Source: Microbacterium maritypicum MF109 (GTDB taxonomy: Bacteria; Actinomycetota; Actinomycetes; Actinomycetales; Microbacteriaceae). Taken from it: 64,000 nt of DNA. The notes beneath the pieces are model-generated. The model was not told the origin of the DNA, did no database searches, and saw only the letters and a list, made by a program, of their open reading frames with translations. The position numbers and the translations under genes were made by a program. This document shows positions 50,337-58,681 of this stretch, piece after piece (position 1 is the stretch's first letter; the number at the start of each line of letters is the position of its first letter). The DNA lies in NCBI RefSeq assembly GCF_000455825.1, contig NZ_ATAO01000195.1, positions 62,001-126,000 on the forward strand, in the 5' to 3' direction.

Positions 50337-51812
50337 GTGGACGGGTTCGCGGCGGTCGACTTCGGATTCGCGCGTGAGGTGCTGCAGCGCGGCATCGCGG
50401 CGATGTACCTCGTCGCGTTCGTCTCCAGCCTGAACCAGTTCCGGCCGCTGCTGGGCGAACACGGACTGCTTCCCGCGCCGGCGCTGCTCGAATGGGTCGG
50501 CCGCGACAAGGCGAGACGACGGATGCTGCATCCGACCCTGTTCTCGCGCATCCGCTATACCGACCGCCGCCTCGTGCTGCTGTGCGCGGCCGGCATCGTG
50601 GTCGCGGCACTTCTCGTGGTCGGCATCCCGCAGTGGGGGCCGCCGTGGGTTCCGATGCTGTGCTTCCTCGCGCTGTGGCTCGGGTACATGTCGATCGTCA
50701 GTATCGGGCAGACGTTCTACTCGTTCGGGTGGGAGATGCTGCTGCTGGAGGCGGGGTTCCTCGCGGCGTTCCTCGGCTCGGGCGATCAGCCGCCGCCCAC
50801 CGTCGTGATCGTCCTGTTCTGGTGGCTGGTCTTCCGGCTCGAGTTCGGTGCCGGGATGATCAAGATCCGCGGCGGACGCGAATGGCGCGACCTGACGGCA
50901 CTCATGTACCACCATGAGACGCAGCCCATGCCGGGTCCGCTCAGCAGGCAGGCGCATCTGCTGCCGCGCTGGTTCCATCGCGGCGAGGTGCTGGGCAACC
51001 ACTTCGCGCAGCTGGTCGTGCCGATCTTCCTGTTCGCGCCGGTCCTGTCGCTGTGGGTGCGCGGCCCGGTGCCGCAGGTCGTCGGTGCGGTGGCGGCATC
51101 CATCGTGATCCTGACGCAGCTGTGGCTCGTCGTCACCGGAAACTTCGCGTGGTTGAACGCGGCGACGATGGTCATCGCGTTCTCCGTGATCGGGCTGCCG
51201 GGAGTCGGGATGCCTGTGGCCGCGCCGCGGACCGATCCTCCCTGGATCATCGACGGGATGCCGCTGGCCTGGGTCGTGGTCACCTCGGCGGTCGGGCTGC
51301 TGTATGTCGTGCTGAGCGTGCCGGCGCTGCGCAACCTCTTCGCGCGGCGGCAGCTGATGAACGCGAGCTTCAACCGCTGGCAGCTCGCCAACGCCTACGG
51401 CGCATTCGGCACGGTCACGAAGGAGCGCATCGAGATCATCGTCGAGGGCTCAGCCGACGAAGAGGGGATGGAGTGGCGCGAGTACGAGTTCCGGGGCAAG
51501 CCCGGTGATGTGCGCAGGATGCCGCGACAGTTCGCTCCCTACCATCTGCGGCTCGACTGGCTGATGTGGTTCCTTCCGCTCGGGCATTCGCTCGACGACT
51601 GGTTCACCGCGTTCCTGGTGCGGTTGCTGGAAGCGGATGCTCCGACCCTCGCGCTGCTGCGCATCGACCCGTTCGAGGGCGAAAGACCGCGGTGGGTGCG
51701 TGCGGTGTCGTACCGCTACCGCTTCGCCACCCGCGCCGAAAAGAAGGCCGACGGTGCGGTCTGGGTGCGCACCGGCCGCCGTGTGGTGCTCGCGCCCTTC
51801 GGGCTCCGGTGA
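50337..51812 (+). CDS. Lipase maturation factor family protein
   Basis: A 491-residue membrane protein of the LMF1/2 family. The N-terminus FAREVLQRGIAAMYLVAFVSSLNQFRPLLGEHGLLPAP is the family signature. Several helices follow, with QTFYSFGWEMLLLEAGFLAAFLG and FRLEFGAGMIKIRGGREWRDLTALMYHHETQPMP. The C-terminal third is a soluble domain with RQFAPYHLRLDWLMWFLP. In vertebrates the family helps fold secreted lipases; the bacterial role is not established. The GTG start at 50337 is supported by TAGCCT six bases upstream. Confidence 0.85.
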   Translation: MDGFAAVDFGFAREVLQRGIAAMYLVAFVSSLNQFRPLLGEHGLLPAPALLEWVGRDKARRRMLHPTLFSRIRYTDRRLVLLCAAGIVVAALLVVGIPQWGPPWVPMLCFLALWLGYMSIVSIGQTFYSFGWEMLLLEAGFLAAFLGSGDQPPPTVVIVLFWWLVFRLEFGAGMIKIRGGREWRDLTALMYHHETQPMPGPLSRQAHLLPRWFHRGEVLGNHFAQLVVPIFLFAPVLSLWVRGPVPQVVGAVAASIVILTQLWLVVTGNFAWLNAATMVIAFSVIGLPGVGMPVAAPRTDPPWIIDGMPLAWVVVTSAVGLLYVVLSVPALRNLFARRQLMNASFNRWQLANAYGAFGTVTKERIEIIVEGSADEEGMEWREYEFRGKPGDVRRMPRQFAPYHLRLDWLMWFLPLGHSLDDWFTAFLVRLLEADAPTLALLRIDPFEGERPRWVRAVSYRYRFATRAEKKADGAVWVRTGRRVVLAPFGLR

Positions 51813-51874
51813 CGCCTCCCCCAGTCCTCGGTCCCTTCCCTCCAGCTCCGTCCCCTCCGGCGCTCCCGCACCCT

Positions 51875-51937
51875 CGTTCCGGTCGCACTTTCTGTCGCGC
51901 CGGCGGCCTTTTGGCGACAGTAAGTGCGACCGGAACG
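51875..51937. repeat. REP-like inverted repeat, copy B
   Basis: Two 24-base arms (51875-51898 and 51914-51937) pair with a single mismatch around a 15-base loop. Arm core GGTCGCACTTTCTGTCGC matches copy A at 36995-37055. It lies between the LMF gene (plus) and the rhodanese gene (minus) and can act as a bidirectional terminator. Confidence 0.8.
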
Positions 51938-51961
51938 GAGGGCGGACGGGCCGGGACGCCG

Positions 51962-52369
51962 TCAGGGCTCGGCCGTGACCAGAGGGTCGGGACGACGCCG
52001 GGAGACGACCCCGGACGACTCGACCTCGAAGCCGTTGCGCACCCAGTACTCGTAGCCGCCGAGCAGCTCGCGGACATCGAACCCGGTGGCGAGCAGTACT
52101 CGGGCGGTCGAGGTGGCGCCGTTGCACCCGGGGCCCCAGCCGTAGACGATGAGCGTGCGATCGCGGGGAAGCGTTGTGAGCCGTGCGTCGACGTCGCTCG
52201 TGGGCAGATGCACCGCCCCGGCGATGTGGCCGTGATCCCACGACTCGAGGCGCCGCGTATCGACCAGCACCGCCTCTCCGGCGGCCACGGCTTCGCGGGC
52301 GGCGACCACATCGATCTCGTACGCGAGACGCGCGTCGACGTAGGCGAGCCTCGCGTCGAGAGAGCTCAT
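51962..52369 (-). CDS. Single-domain rhodanese
   Basis: A 135-residue rhodanese domain with VLVDTRRLESWDHGHIAGAVHLP and the active-site loop YGWGPGCNGATSTARVL, in which the catalytic Cys is present. It would transfer sulfane sulfur or act on a related substrate. The ATG overlaps the aldolase stop by four bases, so it is co-translated with the aldolase and the DauR-type regulator. Its link to D-amino-acid breakdown is only by context; sulfur released from D-cysteine-like compounds is a possibility. Confidence 0.82.
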   Translation of the reverse strand: MSSLDARLAYVDARLAYEIDVVAAREAVAAGEAVLVDTRRLESWDHGHIAGAVHLPTSDVDARLTTLPRDRTLIVYGWGPGCNGATSTARVLLATGFDVRELLGGYEYWVRNGFEVESSGVVSRRRPDPLVTAEP

Positions 52370-53004
52370 CGCCGCGCGCCCGCACCGAGCAGCGCGGCGA
52401 GCTGCGGCAGCTGCGCGGGGTCTTCCAGCGCCGAGCCGACGGCGACGACATGGGCGCCGGCGTCGAGGTACTCGGCGGCGTTGACCGCGTTCATGCCACC
52501 CGTGGTCACGAATCGTGCCTGGGGGAAGGGGCCGTTCATCGCCGTGAGCCACTGCGGACCGAGTACCGACGCGGGGAAGGCCTTGAGCCAGGTGAGTCCC
52601 GCGGAAGTGGCGGATTGCACCTCGCTGGCCGTGGCGACACCGGGAAGGCTGAGCATTCCGGCCTCGTGCGAGGCGCGCACGACGTCGAGATCGAGCCCGG
52701 GGCTGACGGTGAACGTGGCGCCGGCGGAGAGCGCCTGCGCGACATGCTCGGCCGAGACCACAGTGCCGGCGCCGACGGCCTTGCCACGCGTGCGTCCGGC
52801 GGCGGCGACCACGCGCAGCGCCTCGACGTCGTCGGGGGTCTGGATGGGGAGTTCTACGACGTCGATCCCGAGGTTCCACGCGGTGGTCGACAGGGCGAGG
52901 CTGCGCTCCGCCCCCATGCCACGCAGGATCGCCATCAGGCGCGTGCCACCGAAGATCGCATCAAAGCCGGAGTTGTCCATCATGTTCCCTGTCGGTCCCG
53001 TCAT
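52366..53004 (-). CDS. KDPG/KHG aldolase family protein
   Basis: A 212-residue class I aldolase of the KDPG (Eda) family. It has LMAILRGMGAERSLALSTTAWNLGIDVVELPIQTPDDVEALR, GAGTVVSAEHVAQAL, the Schiff-base lysine in LTWLKAFPASVLG, and VTTGGMN. It cleaves or forms 2-oxo-4-hydroxy acids. The usual VEVTLRTP segment is VELPIQTP here, so the substrate may differ from 2-keto-3-deoxy-6-phosphogluconate. Both ends overlap neighbours by ATGA. Confidence 0.85.
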   Translation of the reverse strand: MTGPTGNMMDNSGFDAIFGGTRLMAILRGMGAERSLALSTTAWNLGIDVVELPIQTPDDVEALRVVAAAGRTRGKAVGAGTVVSAEHVAQALSAGATFTVSPGLDLDVVRASHEAGMLSLPGVATASEVQSATSAGLTWLKAFPASVLGPQWLTAMNGPFPQARFVTTGGMNAVNAAEYLDAGAHVVAVGSALEDPAQLPQLAALLGAGARR

Positions 53005-53717
53005 CGCGTTCTGGCCTCTTCGAGGTAGGAGTATGCGGTCACCCGGGAGATGCCCAGGCGCTTGGCGATGGCCTCCACCGACTTGCGCATCTGTGTGGCA
53101 CCACGCTGATCCAGCCGCTCCAGCACGGTGATCTTGTCATCGCGCGACATGCTCTCGAGGGGTCGCCCGATCTCGCGGATGGCTTCGGTGATCATCGAAT
53201 CCATCACCGACACGAGGTCGGCGCCGAAGTGCTCCTTCGGAGCGTTCGCGGGTACGGGCGCCGGGAGGAGCGCGTCGAGCGTCTTGCGGGCGAGGAGCAG
53301 CGGGCTGAGGTCGACATTCACGCACAGCGACGCGATGATGTCGCCGGCGCCATTGTGGAAGTAGACCGAGGAACAGCGCAGCTCCCGCCCGTCGCTGGTG
53401 TAGCCGGTGTAGCCGAAGGCGTCGTGGTTCCCCCGGCGGTCCTTGAGCACGTCCAGACCGAGAGAGGTCGAGGGGCCCCCGACAGCGCGCCCGGTGACGT
53501 GCCCGTTCTCGATGGCCATGATCGTGTGACCCAGGTCGACGTCGGTGCCGTCGAGATTGTGGAGCACGACTTCGACGGTCGGTCCGGCCGCAGTGGCGAG
53601 GGCACGGAGCACGGGTCGATAGAGGCGGAGGACCTCTTCTGCACTCTCGTACGTCTCCCGTGCGAGATCATCGGCCAGGGCTGCAACCGCGTTCTCTGCT
53701 GTCGTCGATGTCGACAT
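53001..53717 (-). CDS. YheO/DauR-type PAS-HTH transcriptional regulator
   Basis: A 238-residue regulator. The N-terminal YheO-like PAS domain holds VLHNLDGTDVDLGHTIMAIENGHVTGRAVGGPSTSLGLDVL and SSVYFHNGAGDIIASLCVNVDL. The C-terminal HTH_22 is KSVEAIAKRLGISRVTAYSYLEEAR. DauR, the best known member, controls D-arginine catabolism, which fits the D-amino-acid genes divergent from it. The start at 53717 (MSTSTT) is chosen over an upstream extension. It is the first gene of the minus-strand trio. Confidence 0.85.
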   Translation of the reverse strand: MSTSTTAENAVAALADDLARETYESAEEVLRLYRPVLRALATAAGPTVEVVLHNLDGTDVDLGHTIMAIENGHVTGRAVGGPSTSLGLDVLKDRRGNHDAFGYTGYTSDGRELRCSSVYFHNGAGDIIASLCVNVDLSPLLLARKTLDALLPAPVPANAPKEHFGADLVSVMDSMITEAIREIGRPLESMSRDDKITVLERLDQRGATQMRKSVEAIAKRLGISRVTAYSYLEEARTR

Positions 53718-53756
53718 TCTGTGACTCCAATCCGGAGCAACGATACAGGCGTACAA

Positions 53757-53799
53757 AAAATACGAGTGATAGACAGATTGTCTATTCCGCTGTTAGTTT
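53757..53799. promoter_or_regulatory. Divergent promoters sharing one palindromic -35/operator
   Basis: ATAGACA-GAT-TGTCTAT (53769-53785) is a perfect palindrome giving TAGACA as -35 on both strands. Plus: TAGACA (53770-53775), 18-base spacer, TAGTTT (53794-53799). Minus: TAGACA (complement at 53779-53784), 16-base spacer, TATTTT (complement at 53757-53762). The same element is the likely operator of the DauR-type regulator. Confidence 0.7.
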
Positions 53800-53874
53800 A
53801 TCCACGCCCAGACGATCCGTCGAGGCCGGACCGCAACGTATGCGGCCCTGCATTCCCCGAAGAAGGAGCCCCGG

Positions 53875-55224
53875 ATGGCCACTGTCGCCTCATCTGGCCT
53901 GACCCCGAAGCAGCGCAAGACGATCGCCGGTGGGGCGATCGGAACGCTGATCGAGTACTACGACTACTACCTCTACGGCCTCGCGGCTGCGGCAGTGTTC
54001 CCCGCGGTGTTCTTCTCCTCGAACGACCCCGTCATCGCCCAGCTGTCGTCGTTCGCGACCTTCGCCGTCGGATTCTTCCTCCGTCCGGTCGGCGGCATCA
54101 TCTGGGGTATCGTCGGCGACCGCCGGGGCCGCAAGGTCGTTCTCATGAGCACGGTCATCGGCATGGGGGTAGCGACCACGGGCATCGGCCTGATCCCTTC
54201 CGACCAGATGATCGGCATCGCTGCACCGCTGCTGCTGTTGTTCTTCCGGCTCTGCCAGGGCTTCTTCGTCGGCGGCGAGATGGGCGGTGCGGCCACGATG
54301 GTCGTCGAAGCCGCGCCGACCGGCAAGCGGGGGCTCTACGGAGCCTTCCTCATCAGCGGTGCGGGTGTCGCCAACGTGGTCTCGGGCGGTCTGATGGCAG
54401 GTCTCGGGCTCACGCCGGAATCGTGGTTCCTGCAGTGGGGGTGGCGCATCCCGTTCGTCTTCTCGATCGTGCTCGCGATCGCGGCAGTGCTGCTTCGTCG
54501 CCAGCTCGAGGAGTCTGAGGCGTTCACCGACACGCAGACGCTTCTCCTCGCCACCACGGGCAAGAAGCCCAACCCGCTCATCGAGGTCTTCCGTCACCCG
54601 AAGAACGCGATCATGGGCATCCTCATCGGGTTGCCGCAGTCGATCGCCGGCTACGTCATCCTCACGTACGGTCTGGCGTTCATCGTGTCGAACCAGCAGC
54701 TGCCGGCCTGGATGGGGTTCGCCGGCACCATGCTCGTGGGTCTGCTGCAGATCGTCGTCGCTCCGCTGTGGGGTGCGATCTCCGATCGCATCGGCAGGCG
54801 GACGGTCTACATCATCGGCTGTCTCGGCTTCGCGGCCATGGTCTATCCGGCCTTCATGATGTTCAGCACGGGGAACATGTGGCTGATCTGGCTCGGACAG
54901 ATCCTCGGGTTCGTCATCTTCGGCGTTGCGATGCAGGCGACCCTCTCGACGATGCTCGTGGAGATGTTCGATCCGGAGGCTCGGACGACAGGCGTGAACA
55001 TCGGCTACCAGATCTCCAACACCCTCGGCGGCGGCCTCGCCCCGCTGATCTGCACCGCACTGGTGGCGGCTGCCGGAGGCGCCTTCTGGCCGGTCGTCGT
55101 GTACGCGGCGGTGATCGCGGTGGTCGGTGTGATCGCCACACTGGTCGCCTCGGTCCAGCCCGATGTCGAGGGTGCGGGGCGCCTGCACGAGCTGAAGACG
55201 AGCACGCCGGTGAAGACGCGATGA
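53875..55224 (+). CDS. MHS-type MFS metabolite:proton symporter
   Basis: A 449-residue, 12-helix transporter of the metabolite:H+ symporter family. The N-terminal signature is GAIGTLIEYYDYYLYGLAAAAVFPAVFF. The loop motif GIVGDRRGRKVVLM follows, then FRLCQGFFVGGEMGGAATMVVE. AAGGAG precedes the ATG. The stop overlaps the next gene's ATG, so it is co-translated with the PLP enzyme. It would import the amino acid or N-acyl-amino acid handled by this operon. Confidence 0.87.
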   Translation: MATVASSGLTPKQRKTIAGGAIGTLIEYYDYYLYGLAAAAVFPAVFFSSNDPVIAQLSSFATFAVGFFLRPVGGIIWGIVGDRRGRKVVLMSTVIGMGVATTGIGLIPSDQMIGIAAPLLLLFFRLCQGFFVGGEMGGAATMVVEAAPTGKRGLYGAFLISGAGVANVVSGGLMAGLGLTPESWFLQWGWRIPFVFSIVLAIAAVLLRRQLEESEAFTDTQTLLLATTGKKPNPLIEVFRHPKNAIMGILIGLPQSIAGYVILTYGLAFIVSNQQLPAWMGFAGTMLVGLLQIVVAPLWGAISDRIGRRTVYIIGCLGFAAMVYPAFMMFSTGNMWLIWLGQILGFVIFGVAMQATLSTMLVEMFDPEARTTGVNIGYQISNTLGGGLAPLICTALVAAAGGAFWPVVVYAAVIAVVGVIATLVASVQPDVEGAGRLHELKTSTPVKTR

Positions 55225-56480
55225 CGATGGATGACGCAGGAGTGCTCTCCGCGCGCGACAAGGGCCTACCTGGGCGTGCGGCCGGACTGACGGTGACGGA
55301 GTTCCTCGCGACAGCCCCACGACTCGAGGAGTTCTGGACTCCGCTGATCGTGCTCGACGACGCAGCGATGACGGCGAACGTCGCCACGATGGCGCAGTGG
55401 TGCGCGGAGCGCGGCCTCGCCCTCATGCCCCACGGCAAGACCACCATGGCGCCTGCGCTGTGGAAGCGGCAGAGGGATGCGGGCGCGCTCGGCATCACCT
55501 TCGCGACCATGGGGCAGGTTCGTACCGCCCGCGATCTGGGCGTCGATTCGGTGATGCTCGCGAACGCCGCCGTCGATCGGCCGGCGCTGGCGTGGCTGGC
55601 GCAGGAGCTGGCGGATCCGGGTTTCCGGTTCGTGAGCTGGGCCGATTCGGTTGCGACGGTCGAGACGATGGAGGCGGCTCTGCTCTCCACCGCGACACCG
55701 CGCCCGGTCGACGTCTGCGTCGAGCTCGGCGGCGAAGGGGGTCGGACGGGTGCGCGGTCGATCGCGGAGGCCGTGCGTGTGGCTGAGCGCATCGCCGCAT
55801 CCTCCGTGCTGCGCCTCGCCGGAGTGGCCGGATACGAGGGGAGCCTCGCGCACGATCGCTCCCCCGCGGCTCTCGCGGCCGTCCGCGCGTACCTGCAGTC
55901 CCAGCTCGAACTGCACTCCGCGATCACGCCTCTCTACGACGCCGGCGAGCTCTTCGTGACCGCCGGCGGCAGTGCCTACTTCGATGTCGTCGCTGACGTC
56001 TGGGGGACGACCGCGCGCGATGACCGTACGCATTTCACCCTTCGCTCCGGCGCCTACATCGTGCATGACGATGGTTTCTATCGAGGCATCTCGCCGTTCG
56101 ATGAGGGGGCAGTGCAGGCGGAAGACTCTCCTCGATTCCTGAACGCGATGCACGCGATCGCGCGCGTCGTGTCGGCGCCGGAACCGGGACTGGCTCTCGT
56201 CGACGCCGGGAAGCGAGACCTGCCCTACGACGAAGGTCTGCCGATCCCGCGCTCCTGGTCCAGAGGTGTCGCCGGGCCCTGGCAGCCGCTGCGCGGCGAG
56301 GTCTCGGCGATGAACGATCAGCACTCGTACGTCCGCTCGGAGCAGTCTCTCGCGATCGGCTCGGTCGTTCGTCTCGGGCTGTCGCACCCCTGCACCGCCT
56401 TCGACAAGTGGCGCGTGCTGCCGGTCGTCGAGTCCGCCGGATCCGACGTCGTGACCGGCCTCGTCCGCACCTACTTCTGA
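55221..56480 (+). CDS. PLP fold-III amino acid deaminase/aldolase (D-serine dehydratase/D-threonine aldolase-like)
   Basis: A 419-residue alanine-racemase-fold (fold type III) enzyme. The PLP lysine is in LMPHGKTTMAPALWKRQ. It has GGEGGRTGARS and VAGYEGSLAHD in the barrel. The C-terminal domain contains NDQHSYVR and LGLSHPCTAFDKWR, where the HPCTAFDKW segment gives the His-x-Cys zinc ligands of D-serine dehydratase/D-threonine aldolase relatives. It probably converts a D-amino acid to a 2-oxo acid plus ammonia or an aldehyde plus glycine. It lies between the transporter and the D-aminoacylase. Confidence 0.83.
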   Translation: MTMDDAGVLSARDKGLPGRAAGLTVTEFLATAPRLEEFWTPLIVLDDAAMTANVATMAQWCAERGLALMPHGKTTMAPALWKRQRDAGALGITFATMGQVRTARDLGVDSVMLANAAVDRPALAWLAQELADPGFRFVSWADSVATVETMEAALLSTATPRPVDVCVELGGEGGRTGARSIAEAVRVAERIAASSVLRLAGVAGYEGSLAHDRSPAALAAVRAYLQSQLELHSAITPLYDAGELFVTAGGSAYFDVVADVWGTTARDDRTHFTLRSGAYIVHDDGFYRGISPFDEGAVQAEDSPRFLNAMHAIARVVSAPEPGLALVDAGKRDLPYDEGLPIPRSWSRGVAGPWQPLRGEVSAMNDQHSYVRSEQSLAIGSVVRLGLSHPCTAFDKWRVLPVVESAGSDVVTGLVRTYF

Positions 56481-56488
56481 GGGGAGCG

Positions 56489-58078
56489 ATGATGATTCGA
56501 TCAGTTCTCCGCGGCGGTTCAGTCGTCGACGCGACAGGCCCGATGCGCGCTGATGTCGCGATCGAGAACGGGCTCGTCACGAAGGTCGGTCGGGTCGATG
56601 CGCATGACGGCGACGAAATGATCGACGTCTCTGATCGCCTGGTGATTCCCGGATTCATCGACGTGCACTCGCATGCCGATGGCCTGTTGAACGATCCGGA
56701 CGTCACTCTCGCTCTGCTGCGACAGGGGATCACGACCGTGATCGCCGGCCAGGACGGAGTGTCGTACGCGCCGGGCAGCGGTGAGTACGCGTCGGAGTAC
56801 TTCGCCGCCATCAACGGGACGCACCCCACCTTTCGGGGCGGGGGCGTAGATGCCTACCTCGCCTCCGTCGACGGGATCTCAGCAGTGAATGCCGGCTATC
56901 TCGTACCGGCGGGCACCGTGCGCTTCGAGGTGTGTGGGCGCAAGGCTGGTTCAGCGAGCGAGGACGAGCGCCGACGCATGCGTGCTCTGGTCGCGCAAGG
57001 CATGTCCGACGGCGCCCTCGGGCTCTCGACCGGTCTGGACTACACGCCCGGTCTCTTCCAGGACGCGGCGGAGATAGCCGCCCTCTGTGAACCGGTCGCG
57101 CGTGCCGGCGGAGTGTACGTGACGCACATGCGCGGAGGATATGAGGCGAACACGGCTGCCGGTATGGATGAGATCGCGGAGATCGCCCGGATGGCCGCTG
57201 CGCATGCGGGATCTCCTTTGTCCGTGCACATCTCGCACTTCCACGCCGACGCCGACATCGTGCTGGATCAGCTCGATGCGCTGGGTGCCGCCGGTGTGGA
57301 CGCGACTTTCGACGCCTACCCCTACACCCGCGGCTGCACGCTGCTGGGCATGCCGCTGCTCCCACCTGCGGTGTCGGCACTGCCGGTGGCGGCGGCGGTT
57401 GCGGTGATCGCGGATCCTTCTCGCCGTGCCGAGCTGCGCGAGCTGTGCACGCTGCGGGCGGAACGCAGCGCCAGCCTCGGCCCGGAATGGGCGGACATGA
57501 TCACACTCGCTCACCTCGCCGCGCCCGAGTGGGCGTGGGCGCACGGGCTCACGCTGCGCGAGGCGGCCGCCCGTGCCGGCGTCGCACCGGTCGACTTCGC
57601 CCTCGATGCGCTTGCCGCCTGCCGTCTGGAGTGCAGCGCGGTGATGGCAGTACGCAGCCCTCGCTCGGGAGCGGAACTCGCTCGCATCTTCCGGCATCCC
57701 GGGCAGATGGGCGGCTCCGACGGGATCTTCATCGGCGCCCATCCCCATCCGCGAGCGGCCGGCTCGTTCTCGCTTTTCCTGCGCGAATACGTGCGGGAGC
57801 GGGCGAGCTGGACGTGGTCGGATGCGGTGCACCACCTGTCGGCGCTGCCTGCGCGACGCTTCGGTCTCGGGCGTCGGGGCGCCGTCGTGGCCGGGGCGAT
57901 CGCCGACCTCGTGGTTGTCGACCCGGAGACGGTCACCGATACCGCCACCTACGAGAACCCTCGGGGTCGCGGTGCGGGTATCGACGACGTGTTCGTCGCC
58001 GGTATCCGTGTTCTCGCTGACGGGTGCCTGACCGGTGCCCTGCCGGGCCGCGGGCTCCGCCGTTCACCTCAGACCTGA
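56489..58078 (+). CDS. N-acyl-D-amino-acid deacylase (amidohydrolase)
   Basis: A 529-residue amidohydrolase. It starts RSVLRGGSVVDATGPMRADVAIENG, then the metal-binding IPGFIDVHSHADG, the D-aminoacylase motif ALGLSTGLDYTPGLFQDAAEIAALCEPV, THMRGGYEAN, HISHFHADADIV, GGSDGIFIGAHPHPRAAGSF, and a C-terminal amidohydrolase beta end (GAIADLVVVDPETVTDTATYENPR). It hydrolyses N-acyl-D-amino acids, or the related N-acyl-D-glutamate/aspartate, releasing the D-amino acid. GGGGAG precedes the double ATG at 56489. Confidence 0.88.
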   Translation: MMIRSVLRGGSVVDATGPMRADVAIENGLVTKVGRVDAHDGDEMIDVSDRLVIPGFIDVHSHADGLLNDPDVTLALLRQGITTVIAGQDGVSYAPGSGEYASEYFAAINGTHPTFRGGGVDAYLASVDGISAVNAGYLVPAGTVRFEVCGRKAGSASEDERRRMRALVAQGMSDGALGLSTGLDYTPGLFQDAAEIAALCEPVARAGGVYVTHMRGGYEANTAAGMDEIAEIARMAAAHAGSPLSVHISHFHADADIVLDQLDALGAAGVDATFDAYPYTRGCTLLGMPLLPPAVSALPVAAAVAVIADPSRRAELRELCTLRAERSASLGPEWADMITLAHLAAPEWAWAHGLTLREAAARAGVAPVDFALDALAACRLECSAVMAVRSPRSGAELARIFRHPGQMGGSDGIFIGAHPHPRAAGSFSLFLREYVRERASWTWSDAVHHLSALPARRFGLGRRGAVVAGAIADLVVVDPETVTDTATYENPRGRGAGIDDVFVAGIRVLADGCLTGALPGRGLRRSPQT

Positions 58079-58102
58079 ATCGTCAACGAAAGGAAAAGAA
58101 AG

Positions 58103-58486
58103 ATGCCGAAGACCGGATTCTACGCAGACGGGGCACCCACGCCCGCCGGCCCCTACAGCCACGGAGTGGTCGCGAACGGATTCCTCTACACTGCGGGGTT
58201 CGGACCGCAGGATGCGGCGAACGACCACGCGGTTCCCGCGAGCGTGGGCGACCAGACCCGCCAGGTGCTCCGGAACATCCAGAAGGTGCTCGCGGTGCAC
58301 GGGCTGACCACGGACGACGTCGTGAAGTCGACTGTGCATCTGCAGGACCTCGCCGATTTCGCCGAGTTCAACGAGGCCTACGAGGAGTTCTTCACCGCGC
58401 CGTACCCCGTGCGCACAACCGTGGGCTCGCAACTGGCGAACATCCTCGTCGAGATCGACGTGGTCGCGGCTCTGCGCCAGGCGTGA
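58103..58486 (+). CDS. ridA: RidA-family enamine/imine deaminase
   Basis: A 127-residue RidA/YjgF protein. The chorismate-mutase-like fold features PAGPYSHGVVANGFLYTAGFGPQ, TRQVLRNIQKVLAVHG and the conserved Arg in YPVRTTVGSQLANILVEIDVVA. It hydrolyses reactive enamine/imine intermediates of PLP-dependent dehydratases to 2-oxo acids and ammonia, exactly the by-product expected from the fold-III enzyme two genes upstream. AAAGGAAAAGAAAG precedes the ATG. It is the last gene of operon 53875-58486. Confidence 0.9.
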   Translation: MPKTGFYADGAPTPAGPYSHGVVANGFLYTAGFGPQDAANDHAVPASVGDQTRQVLRNIQKVLAVHGLTTDDVVKSTVHLQDLADFAEFNEAYEEFFTAPYPVRTTVGSQLANILVEIDVVAALRQA

Positions 58487-58512
58487 TCCCGCGCCTCCTC
58501 CCGGGCGGAGTT

Positions 58513-58606
58513 CTCCGCGTCGGGAGGAGCATCCGGGCGGAAGGATCCTCCCGAGAGGGGGAACTCCTCCCTACGCCGAGGTCCGAAGCTACGCCGAGGT
58601 CCGACA
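58513..58606. repeat. Intergenic repeat cluster
   Basis: 58513-58529 is the exact reverse complement of 17 bases of the tandem unit at 50241-50291. Further on, an 18-bp unit CTACGCCGAGGTCCGAAG (58571-58588) is repeated at 58589-58606 with two differences. No gene is seen between 58487 and 58681. Confidence 0.7.
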
Positions 58607-58622
58607 CCTCGCCGAGCGCGGC

Positions 58623-58664
58623 GAAACGCCCCGGCCGGGTCGAGTGACCCGGTCGGAGCGTTCC
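58623..58664. terminator. Bidirectional terminator between convergent genes
   Basis: GAAACGCCCCGGCCGGGTC (58623-58641) pairs with GACCCGGTCGGAGCGTTCC (58646-58664), with three mismatches and a GAGT loop, between ridA (plus) and the DrrB-type permease (minus). Confidence 0.8.
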
Positions 58665-58681
58665 GTCTCGCTGGGCGAAGA

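Noticed and set aside
53890..55320. 476-codon minus-strand frame over the MHS transporter
   Set aside because: Asp/Arg/His-rich antisense of a transmembrane protein, a common artefact in high-GC DNA.
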